Below are positions 42,455-49,337 of a stretch of 64,000 nt of DNA, piece by piece. Source of the stretch: Micromonospora polyrhachis (GTDB lineage Bacteria > Actinomycetota > Actinomycetes > Mycobacteriales > Micromonosporaceae); contig NZ_JACHJW010000001.1 of assembly GCF_014203835.1 (NCBI RefSeq), positions 5,034,501-5,098,500 of the forward strand. The letters are read 5' to 3'. The notes beneath the pieces are model-generated. The model did not search any database and was not told where the DNA came from. It saw only the letters and a program-made list of their open reading frames with translations. How positions within the stretch are numbered: position 1 is the first letter of the stretch; each line of letters begins with the position of its first letter. Both the position numbers and the translations under genes were made by a program.

Positions 42455-43540
42455 GTGAGCCAGGAAGTACGGGGCGTGATCGCCCGGGCCAAGGGAGCAC
42501 CGGTCGAGGTCACCACCATCGTCGTACCCGACCCCGGACCGGGCGAGGCGGTCGTCCGGATCCAGGCCTGCGGTGTCTGCCACACCGACCTGCACTACCG
42601 CGAGGGCGGCATCAACGACGAGTTCCCCTTCCTGCTCGGCCACGAGGCGGCCGGCATCGTGGAGCAGGTGGGTACGGGTGTCACCGACGTCGCACCCGGC
42701 GACTTCGTGGTGCTCAACTGGCGGGCGGTCTGCGGCACCTGCCGGGCCTGCCGTCGGGGCCGACCGTGGTACTGCTTCAACACGCACAACGCGAAGCAGA
42801 AGATGGCCCTCACCGACGGCACCGAACTCACCCCGGCGCTGGGTATCGGTGCGTTCGTGGAGAAGACCCTGGTCCACGCCGGGCAGTGCACCAAGGTCGA
42901 CCCGGCCGCCCGCCCGGCCGCCGTGGGCCTGCTGGGCTGCGGGGTGATGGCCGGGCTCGGCGCGGCGATGAACACCGGGCAGGTGACCCGGGGCGACTCG
43001 GTCGCGGTCATCGGCTGCGGTGGCGTCGGCGACGGCGCGGTGGCCGGGGCGGCCCTGGCCGGGGCGACGACGATCATCGCGGTGGACACCGACCCGCGCA
43101 AACTCGACTGGGCCCGCAGGTTCGGGGCGACGCACACCGTCGACGCCCGCCAGACCGACCCGGTCGAGGCGATCCGGGAGCTGACCGGCGGGCACGGGGC
43201 GGACGTGGTGGTCGACGCGGTCGGCCGACCGGAGACCTGGCGGCAGGCGTTCTACGCCCGGGACCTGGCCGGCACCGTCGTGCTGGTCGGCGTACCCACC
43301 CCGGAGATGACCGTCGAGTTGCCGCTGTTGGACGTCTTCGGTCGGGGCGGGGCGCTCAAGTCCAGCTGGTACGGCGACTGCCTGCCCGGCCGGGACTTCC
43401 CGCTGCTGACCCAGCTCTATCTCCAGGGTCGGCTGGACCTGGACGGCTTCGTCACCGAGGAGATAGCCCTGGACCAGGTCGAGGCGGCCTTCGACAAGAT
43501 GCACCACGGCGACGTACTGCGCTCGGTGGTGGTCTTCTGA
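42455..43540 (+). CDS. mscR: S-(hydroxymethyl)mycothiol dehydrogenase
   Basis: A 361-residue zinc-dependent alcohol dehydrogenase of the mycothiol-dependent formaldehyde dehydrogenase type (MscR/AdhE). It oxidises S-hydroxymethyl-mycothiol with NAD, removing formaldehyde. Visible are the catalytic zinc Cys in [15 protein letters not shown], the His-Glu of [10 protein letters not shown], the structural zinc motif [15 protein letters not shown] and the NAD Rossmann [14 protein letters not shown]. The GTG at 42455 follows GGAGGAGG. The stop overlaps the MBL-fold gene, its usual partner. Confidence 0.92.
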   Translation: MSQEVRGVIARAKGAPVEVTTIVVPDPGPGEAVVRIQACGVCHTDLHYREGGINDEFPFLLGHEAAGIVEQVGTGVTDVAPGDFVVLNWRAVCGTCRACRRGRPWYCFNTHNAKQKMALTDGTELTPALGIGAFVEKTLVHAGQCTKVDPAARPAAVGLLGCGVMAGLGAAMNTGQVTRGDSVAVIGCGGVGDGAVAGAALAGATTIIAVDTDPRKLDWARRFGATHTVDARQTDPVEAIRELTGGHGADVVVDAVGRPETWRQAFYARDLAGTVVLVGVPTPEMTVELPLLDVFGRGGALKSSWYGDCLPGRDFPLLTQLYLQGRLDLDGFVTEEIALDQVEAAFDKMHHGDVLRSVVVF

Positions 43541-44247
43541 TGGCAGATCCCTCGGCAGCCCAGCAGTCGGATTCGACGTCGGCCCAGCGGCCGGAATCGG
43601 TGGCCCAGCGGCCGGAATCGGCAGCCCGTATCGACCATGCGGTCACCTCAGGCACCTTCTCGCTCGACGGGCAGACCTTCGACGTGAACAACAACGTCTG
43701 GGTGGTCGGTGACGACACCGAGTGCGTGATCCTGGACGCGCCGCACGACGTCGACGCGATCCTGCGTGTTGTCGACGGCCGGCGGGTGCGGGCCATCCTT
43801 GCCACGCACGCCCACGACGACCACGTACGGGTCGCGCCGGCGTTGGCCGAGGCGACCGGAGCCCCGATCCTGCTGCACCCGGACGACCGGGTGCTGTGGG
43901 ACCTCGTACACCCGGATGTCGCGCCCGACGGCGACCTGCACGACGGGCAGCGCATCGAGGTCGGCGGCACGGTGCTACACGTGCGGCACACCCCCGGGCA
44001 CAGCCCGGGTGCCTGCTGCCTCTATGCGCCGGACCTGGGCGCTGTCTTCACCGGCGACACCCTCTTTGCGGGCGGGCCGGGGGCGACCGGCCGGTCGTAC
44101 AGCGACTTCGGCACGATCATCGAGTCGATCCGGGGCCGACTGTTCGACCTGCCGGCGGAAACTGTCGTACACACCGGGCACGGCGACAGCACCACCATCG
44201 GCGCTGAGGCCCCACACCTGGACGAGTGGCTGGCCCGAGGCCACTGA
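43540..44247 (+). CDS. MBL-fold hydrolase paired with MscR
   Basis: A 235-residue metallo-beta-lactamase-fold hydrolase: THAHDDHVRVAP carries the HxHxDH metal motif, VRHTPGHSPGA the next His, and VFTGDTLFAGGPGATGRSYSD the bridging Asp. Such proteins often follow the mycothiol dehydrogenase and probably hydrolyse S-formyl-mycothiol; that is inferred from context. A 7-residue in-frame duplication (AQRPESV/AQRPESA) lies near the N terminus. The ATG at 43540 overlaps the mscR stop by one base. Confidence 0.85.
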   Translation: MADPSAAQQSDSTSAQRPESVAQRPESAARIDHAVTSGTFSLDGQTFDVNNNVWVVGDDTECVILDAPHDVDAILRVVDGRRVRAILATHAHDDHVRVAPALAEATGAPILLHPDDRVLWDLVHPDVAPDGDLHDGQRIEVGGTVLHVRHTPGHSPGACCLYAPDLGAVFTGDTLFAGGPGATGRSYSDFGTIIESIRGRLFDLPAETVVHTGHGDSTTIGAEAPHLDEWLARGH

Positions 44248-44307
44248 GTCCGGGAGTTCGCGCCGGCGGTGCCACTGAGCCCGGGGAGCGTGCGAGTCAC
44301 CCGCTGA

Positions 44308-44358
44308 GTGGAACACCACGTACCTCATGCCAGCCGGATGACGTACGTGGTGTTCCAC
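44308..44358. terminator. Long hairpin between convergent genes
   Basis: Perfect 16-base arms (44308-44323 and 44343-44358) with a 19-base centre, between the MBL-fold gene and the convergent siderophore-interacting protein gene; suited to ending transcription in both directions. Confidence 0.7.
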
Positions 44359-44372
44359 CCACGGTCGACCGG

Positions 44373-45221
44373 TCAGCGCGCCGCGCCCACCAGTTGCTCC
44401 TCGGCCTCTTCGATCCGCTGGTTCCACTCGCCCTTGGACGACTGCCAGCCGTCCTCGTCGACGCCGCGCCGCCAGTAGCCGGAGATGGACAGCGCCTCCT
44501 TGGGCAGGCTGTGCTCGACCCGCAGCAGGTGGCGCAACTCCTTGACGAAGTGTGCCTCGCCGTGGACGAACGCGTGCACCGCGCCGGGCAGGAACTCCAG
44601 CGCCCGTACCGCCTCGACCAGCGCCTCCCCGACGACCCGGCCCCCGCGGTGCAGCCAGACGATCTCGGCCGCCCCCTCGGTGACCAGCTTCTGCTCCTCG
44701 TCCGGACCGGCCACCTCGACGAAGACCCGGGCCGGGGCGTCGACCGGAAGCCGTTCGAGCGCGGCGGCGATCGCCGGCAACGCACTCTCGTCCCCGGCCA
44801 GCAGGTGCCAGTCGGCGTCCGGGCTCGGCGCGTACGCCCCGCCCGGTCCGCGCAGCATGATCTGGTCACCCGGGCGGGCCTGCGCCGCCCACGGTCCGGC
44901 CAACCCCAGGTCGCCGTGGTGGACGAAGTCGAGGGTCAGTTCCAACGCCGTCGGATCCCAGGCCCGCACGGTGTACGTCCGGGTCCGGGGCCACTGCTCG
45001 CGGGGCAGGTCCCGACGGACCGCCGCCAGGTCCAGCGGGTCCGGGTATACCACCCCGTCCGGTGGGAAGATCAGTTTGACGTAGTGATCGGTGAAGGCCC
45101 CGGCACCGAACCCGGACAGCCCGTCACCACCCAGCACCACGCGGATCATGTGTGGGGTCAGCCGCTCGGTACGCTGCACCGTAGCATAGATGACCTGGGA
45201 TTTGTTCCTGGCGTCCGTCAC
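44373..45221 (-). CDS. Siderophore-interacting (FAD-binding) ferric reductase
   Basis: A 282-residue SIP-family flavoprotein that reduces ferric siderophores in the cytosol. FAD part: HMIRVVLGGDGL and RTRTYTVRAWDPTALELTLDFVHHG (RxYT motif); NAD(P) part: HLLAGDESALPAIAAALERLP (the family GDETALPA signature) with SISGYWRRGVDEDGW at the C terminus. The GTG at 45221 has no ribosome-binding site and lies just after an iron-box palindrome with TAGGCT-like -10 elements, so the message may be leaderless and iron-repressed. Confidence 0.92.
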   Translation of the reverse strand: MTDARNKSQVIYATVQRTERLTPHMIRVVLGGDGLSGFGAGAFTDHYVKLIFPPDGVVYPDPLDLAAVRRDLPREQWPRTRTYTVRAWDPTALELTLDFVHHGDLGLAGPWAAQARPGDQIMLRGPGGAYAPSPDADWHLLAGDESALPAIAAALERLPVDAPARVFVEVAGPDEEQKLVTEGAAEIVWLHRGGRVVGEALVEAVRALEFLPGAVHAFVHGEAHFVKELRHLLRVEHSLPKEALSISGYWRRGVDEDGWQSSKGEWNQRIEEAEEQLVGAAR

Positions 45222-45225
45222 GAAG

Positions 45226-45239
45226 TAAGGCTAGCCTAA
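45226..45239 (-). promoter_or_regulatory. Iron-box-like operator (DmdR/IdeR type)
   Basis: TAAGGCTAGCCTAA contains a perfect AGGCTAGCCT palindrome and resembles the iron-repressor box with TTAGGTTAGGCT-type halves. It ends four bases before the SIP start and probably overlaps the promoter's -10 element. Confidence 0.7.
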
Positions 45240-45274
45240 GCGGGCGGTGGACCGGATTGGGGTACGTCGACGGC

Positions 45275-45991
45275 ATGCGAATACTGATGATCGGCGGATC
45301 TGGCCTGGTCGGCACGATGATCCTGCCCCACCTCGCCCGACAGCACGAGATCCGCGTCCTGGACCCTCGACCATCCGCACCCGGTCCCTGGGAGTACGTC
45401 GCCGGCGACGCCACCGACTTCGCGGCGGTCACCGAGGCCGCCGTCGACACCGACGCCCTCGTCTACCTGGCGATGGGCCCACTGGCCGGCTGGGGTGAGG
45501 TGGCCAACGTCGCCGCCCACTTCGACGCCAACGTCAAAGGGCTGCACCTGGCACTCTGGGCCGCCGCCGAGGCCGGGGTACGACACGCGGTGGTGGCCAG
45601 TTCCATGTCGGTCTACCCGAACCCCGCCGACGACGAGACGTACCCCGATCCGGACACCCCGCCGGGCGCCACCGACTTCTACGGGCTGACCAAACGCCTC
45701 GGCGAGCAGGTCGGCCAGGCCGCTGTCGCCGAACACGGGATCAGCCTGGTGGCGTTGCGGCTCTGCCTGCCCACGCCGGACGACCGGTGGCCCCGCGATG
45801 ACGATCGATGGAGTCGTACCATCGCCACGTCTGCCCGGGACACCGCGTCGGCCGTGGACGCCGCGCTGGCGTACCGGGGGCACGGGTTCACCGCGCTGAC
45901 GATCAGCGGTGATGCGGCCGGACGGATGACCAACATCGACGCCGCCCGCCGGCTACTCGACTGGGAGCCACAGGACCCCACCAAACCGTGA
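45275..45991 (+). CDS. NAD-dependent epimerase/dehydratase family protein
   Basis: A 238-residue SDR protein: Rossmann motif ILMIGGSGLVGTMIL (residues 3-17), NAD-site strand VYLAMGPLAGWGE, VVASSMSVYPNP with the active Ser, and YGLTKRLGEQV with the Tyr-x-x-x-Lys pair. It is shorter than sugar epimerases and may act on an NDP-sugar or a related metabolite. The ATG at 45275 is divergent from the SIP gene, with the iron box lying 36 bases upstream, so it might also be iron-linked; that is inference. Confidence 0.85.
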   Translation: MRILMIGGSGLVGTMILPHLARQHEIRVLDPRPSAPGPWEYVAGDATDFAAVTEAAVDTDALVYLAMGPLAGWGEVANVAAHFDANVKGLHLALWAAAEAGVRHAVVASSMSVYPNPADDETYPDPDTPPGATDFYGLTKRLGEQVGQAAVAEHGISLVALRLCLPTPDDRWPRDDDRWSRTIATSARDTASAVDAALAYRGHGFTALTISGDAAGRMTNIDAARRLLDWEPQDPTKP

Positions 45992-46201
45992 TCGTCGACA
46001 CCGGGCGGTTGCTGGCCGGAACACGAACCGGTCAGCCCGCTCCGGTCAGCCGCCTGCTCCGGTCAGTCTGCGCGCATCTCCTGCCCCGCCGACCCTGTCG
46101 ACTCGTCGCGGCCTTGCCAAGCTGGTCACCCGCTCGGTACTGGACGGACCCGCGCCCACCTCGTCCACGACGAAAGGCTGAGCGAGGCGGCCGGACCTGC
46201 G

Positions 46202-46241
46202 CCGGCTCTCCTGACCACCAGGTGGGCGTCAGGAGAGCCGG
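46202..46241 (-). terminator. Terminator at the end of the MerR-clamp gene
   Basis: Arms CCGGCTCTCCTGAC (46202-46215) and GTCAGGAGAGCCGG (46228-46241) form a perfect 14-base stem that includes the stop codon of the MerR-clamp gene. The rest of the gap 45992-46228 holds no recognised gene. Confidence 0.65.
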
Positions 46242-47329
46242 ACCGGCATCAGCACCGAGAACGTCCCCTCGTCGGCGGGCAGTCGGATCGCCAACGGGTT
46301 GATCGGTCCGTCGAGTTCGAGCACCAACTGCCCCTGGCCGCTGGCACCGAGCGCGTCGAGCAGGAAATCCCCGTTTACCCCGACGTAACCGGACTGGTCG
46401 AGATCCAGACCAGCACCGTCCACCACCGTCAGACCGCCCGTCTCGTTCACGGTGAGGATGGCGACGTCGTACCGTACGCCGTTGTGCTCGCGTACGACGG
46501 TGGGTGCGACCTCCGGGGCCAGCGCCGCGCGCAGTGCCGGCGCATCGACGGTGACCTGCTGGCCGCCGGATGTCCCGAACCGGCCGCCGAGCCGATCGCC
46601 GAGCAGTCGCCGGTAGTCGGGGAAGTCGTGCTCCAGCGTGGGCATGGCGAGGCGGTGTCTCGGCAGTTCGACGGTGATCACCGTCGGAGTCAGGACGAGC
46701 TCCACCGGCTCGTCTTCGATCAGCAGCTCTCGTAGCTGGTCGATCAGGGTCGCCGGGACGAGCAGGTGGGCCGGGGGACCGGTGACCTGACCGATGGCCG
46801 ACTCGGCCACGGCGAGCCGGAACCGGTCGGTGGCGACCAGACGCAGCGTCTCCGGCCCGACCTCGCACCAGACGGCGTTCAGCATAGGCAGCTCGGGATC
46901 ACGGCCGATGGCGAACCGGACGGCGTCGATCGTGGCGGCGAGTTCCGCGCCGGTCAGGGTGAGGCGAGTGGCGATGGGGGTCTCGTCGTGGTCGAGTAGG
47001 TCGCGTACCCGGGACAGCTCCCGGCGGGCGTCGGCGAGCCCGTCCTCCAGCCGGCGTAGGTGCGCGTCCAGCAGGCGACGCACGGCCGCCGGGTCGCAAC
47101 GTTGGGCCGCCACCGCCTGACTGATCTCCGCCAGCGGCATGCCGACGCGGCGGAGACCGGCCACCATCCGGGCCGGGACGATCTGCTGCGGGTCGTACCA
47201 GCGGTAGCCGGTAGTCGGGTCCACGGCTGCCGGCACCAGCACGTCGGCCCCGTCGTAGAACCGCAGGGCGCTGACGCTCAGCCCGCTGGCCCGGGCCATC
47301 TCACCGATGCTGTGCAGCTCGCCGTCCAC
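46229..47329 (-). CDS. MerR regulator fused to a sliding-clamp (DnaN-like) domain
   Basis: A 366-residue fusion. Residues 1-73 are a MerR winged helix (HSIGEMARASGLSVSALRFYD, TGYRWYDPQQI), followed by a coiled coil (about 80-115, AHLRRLEDGLADARRELS), and residues 119-366 match two domains of the DNA polymerase III beta clamp (TRLTLTGAELAATIDAVRFAI, LRLVATDRFRLAVAES, LLVPATLIDQLREL, ending FSVLMPVRLS). The clamp fold here probably serves as a ligand or dimerisation domain instead of the usual effector domain. The ATG at 47329 is divergent from nothing recognised; a terminator overlaps its stop. Confidence 0.88.
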   Translation of the reverse strand: MDGELHSIGEMARASGLSVSALRFYDGADVLVPAAVDPTTGYRWYDPQQIVPARMVAGLRRVGMPLAEISQAVAAQRCDPAAVRRLLDAHLRRLEDGLADARRELSRVRDLLDHDETPIATRLTLTGAELAATIDAVRFAIGRDPELPMLNAVWCEVGPETLRLVATDRFRLAVAESAIGQVTGPPAHLLVPATLIDQLRELLIEDEPVELVLTPTVITVELPRHRLAMPTLEHDFPDYRRLLGDRLGGRFGTSGGQQVTVDAPALRAALAPEVAPTVVREHNGVRYDVAILTVNETGGLTVVDGAGLDLDQSGYVGVNGDFLLDALGASGQGQLVLELDGPINPLAIRLPADEGTFSVLMPVRLS

Positions 47330-47384
47330 ACCACGATCCTGCCGCCTCGACCAGGTCGAGGGTCAAGCCGGCTCGGGCCCTTCC

Positions 47385-48566
47385 CTACGTCGAGGCGTCG
47401 GGTTGGAAGACCGCACGGACACAGTCGTCGCGTTTGTCCTTGAAGAGTTGGTAGCCCTCGGTTGCCCGGTCCAGTGGCATCCGGTGCGTCGCGAGATGCT
47501 CGGTCCGCAGCTCGCCACTGCGCATCCGGTCCAGCAACATCGGGATGTAGCGCTGCCCGTGCTGCTGGGCGGAGCGCAGGGTCAGTCCCTTGTTCATCAC
47601 CGCGCCGAGCGGAAACTTGTCGACCAGCCCGGCGAAGACCCCGAGTACGAAGACACTGCCGCCCTTACGGCAGGCGTGGATCGCCTCCCGTACCGCGATC
47701 GGCCGGTCCGTCTCGATTCGCAGTTGCTGCTTGACCTGGTCGTAGAGGAACTGTGGCCCGGAGCTGTGCGCCTCCATGCCGACCGCCTCGATGCACACGT
47801 CCGGCCCCCGTCCGCCGGTACGCTCGCGCAGCTCGCCGCCGACGTCGGTACGCTCGTAGTTGATCGTGTCAGCGCCGATGTGCCGCTCGGTCATCCGCAG
47901 TCGATAGTCGAACCGGTCGATGCAGATGACCCGTTCCGCACCGAGTAGCATCGCCGCGCGGGCGGCCATCTGTCCGACCGCCCCGCAGCCCCAGATCGCC
48001 ACCACGTCCCCGGGACGTACGCCGCCGAGGTCCGCCCCCATCCAACCGGTCGGGGCGGCGTCCGAGGCGAACACCGCCCGGTCGTCGCTCACCTCCTCGG
48101 GCACCCGGAACGCGCCGGTGTCGGCGTACGGGACCCGCACGTATTCGGCATGGCTACCGGCGAAACCACCCATGGCGTGTGAGTAGCCGTAGCAGCCGCC
48201 CGGGGCGAAACCCCAGGCCATCTCGGCGATCGCCGGATTGGTGTTGCCGTTGTCGCAGCAGGCGAAGAGCCCCTGCCGGCAGTACCAGCATCGCCCGCAG
48301 GAGATGAACGAGCAGACCACCACCCGATCGCCGACCGAGTGCCGGTGCACATCCGGCCCGACCTCCACGATCTCGCCCAGGAATTCGTGCCCGAGCACGT
48401 CACCGGCCTGCATGAACGGGATGTACCCGTTGATCAGGTGCAGGTCGGAACCGCAGACCGCGCTCTGCCGCACCTTGACGATGGCGTCCTGGGTGTTGCG
48501 GATCTGCGGGTCCGGGACCCGCTCGACCGCCAGCTTGTCGACACCCTCCCAGCACAGCGCCTTCAT
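47385..48566 (-). CDS. Zinc-dependent alcohol dehydrogenase, formaldehyde dehydrogenase type
   Basis: A 393-residue zinc alcohol dehydrogenase similar to glutathione-independent formaldehyde dehydrogenase. Catalytic zinc: AVCGSDLHLINGYI and LGHEFLGEIVEVG; structural zinc: ISCGRCWYCRQGLFACCDNGNTNP; NAD Rossmann: VAIWGCGAVGQMAARAAMLLGAERVICID. The long insert ERTGGRGPDVCIEAVGMEAHSS is typical of this group. The ATG at 48566 follows GAGGGC. It follows an unrecognised membrane-anchored gene by 10 bases; this pairing is common in actinomycetes, and the small protein's role is unknown. Confidence 0.9.
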   Translation of the reverse strand: MKALCWEGVDKLAVERVPDPQIRNTQDAIVKVRQSAVCGSDLHLINGYIPFMQAGDVLGHEFLGEIVEVGPDVHRHSVGDRVVVCSFISCGRCWYCRQGLFACCDNGNTNPAIAEMAWGFAPGGCYGYSHAMGGFAGSHAEYVRVPYADTGAFRVPEEVSDDRAVFASDAAPTGWMGADLGGVRPGDVVAIWGCGAVGQMAARAAMLLGAERVICIDRFDYRLRMTERHIGADTINYERTDVGGELRERTGGRGPDVCIEAVGMEAHSSGPQFLYDQVKQQLRIETDRPIAVREAIHACRKGGSVFVLGVFAGLVDKFPLGAVMNKGLTLRSAQQHGQRYIPMLLDRMRSGELRTEHLATHRMPLDRATEGYQLFKDKRDDCVRAVFQPDAST

Positions 48567-48576
48567 CCGGCCGCCC

Positions 48577-49086
48577 TCACACTCGTCCCTGGTCGCGGCC
48601 GTGCCGGGTGGCCACCTCCAACGGCCGGTTGAGCAGCGTGCGGCGGGTCGTGCTGGGCCGGTCGGGGCTGAGCAGCTCACCCGTCTCGGCCAACTGCTTG
48701 GCCTGGCGCAGTGCGGTGCGCAGCGCCATCCGCGGATCGTCGCCGGTGAGATGGGCGACCATGCCGGTCAACACGTCCGAACCGCCGGCGCGCAGCCGGA
48801 CCGCCAACTCGGTGCCCCGCCCGCCGGGTGCTGGCCGGACCCGGGTCTCGACCCCGTCGCCGAGTCGGACGAGTGGTTCGGGCAGCTGGCCTTTCGGCGC
48901 GACCTGGGCCGGGGGCCGGTCGACGGTCACCGTCTGCCACCGGGACGCCCACCTGCCGGTGGAGCCCCGGCCCGGCCAGTTGCCCCGACCCGGACGGGAC
49001 AACGCCCGGTGCATCGCGATCGCCCCGGCCGTAACGACGGCCGCCGCCGCTGCCGCACCCTTCGTCACCCGTCCCATCAGCCTCAC
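48577..49086 (-). CDS. Membrane-anchored protein preceding the dehydrogenase
   Basis: A 169-residue protein with one N-terminal helix (TKGAAAAAAVVTAGAIAM) and an alpha/beta domain (WQTVTVDRPPAQVAPKGQLP, then DGVETRVRPAPGGRGTELAVRLR) resembling shortened SRPBCC/cyclase-like proteins that accompany zinc dehydrogenases. Its function is unknown. The ATG at 49086 is the start of a two-gene operon with the dehydrogenase, 10 bases apart. Confidence 0.55.
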   Translation of the reverse strand: MRLMGRVTKGAAAAAAVVTAGAIAMHRALSRPGRGNWPGRGSTGRWASRWQTVTVDRPPAQVAPKGQLPEPLVRLGDGVETRVRPAPGGRGTELAVRLRAGGSDVLTGMVAHLTGDDPRMALRTALRQAKQLAETGELLSPDRPSTTRRTLLNRPLEVATRHGRDQGRV

Positions 49087-49337
49087 CCGTCCCTCGTCGT
49101 TCGCCCGGGTTCCACCGCTGTACGACGTTCCGCTTCGGCAATGGTGGGCAACGGTCGGGTGAACCAGGCTCCCCCCGAAGGGGTGAAGCTCGGCGGCTCG
49201 GGTATCCGGCGCCGGCGAGCAGCGGTCGGCCCTGTCGACGGGCGGCCTCGGATATCCGTTCGGCCGGACCCGGGGGCGGGGGACATCCGCGCGCCGGAGG
49301 GTGGCGTGGTCGTACTGGCGGAGGTGATGGGGCGGAG

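Noticed and set aside
42455-48566. The two zinc dehydrogenases as copies of one gene
   Set aside because: They differ in motifs, partners and length: one is the mycothiol-linked type with an MBL partner, the other the formaldehyde dehydrogenase type with a membrane-anchored partner.
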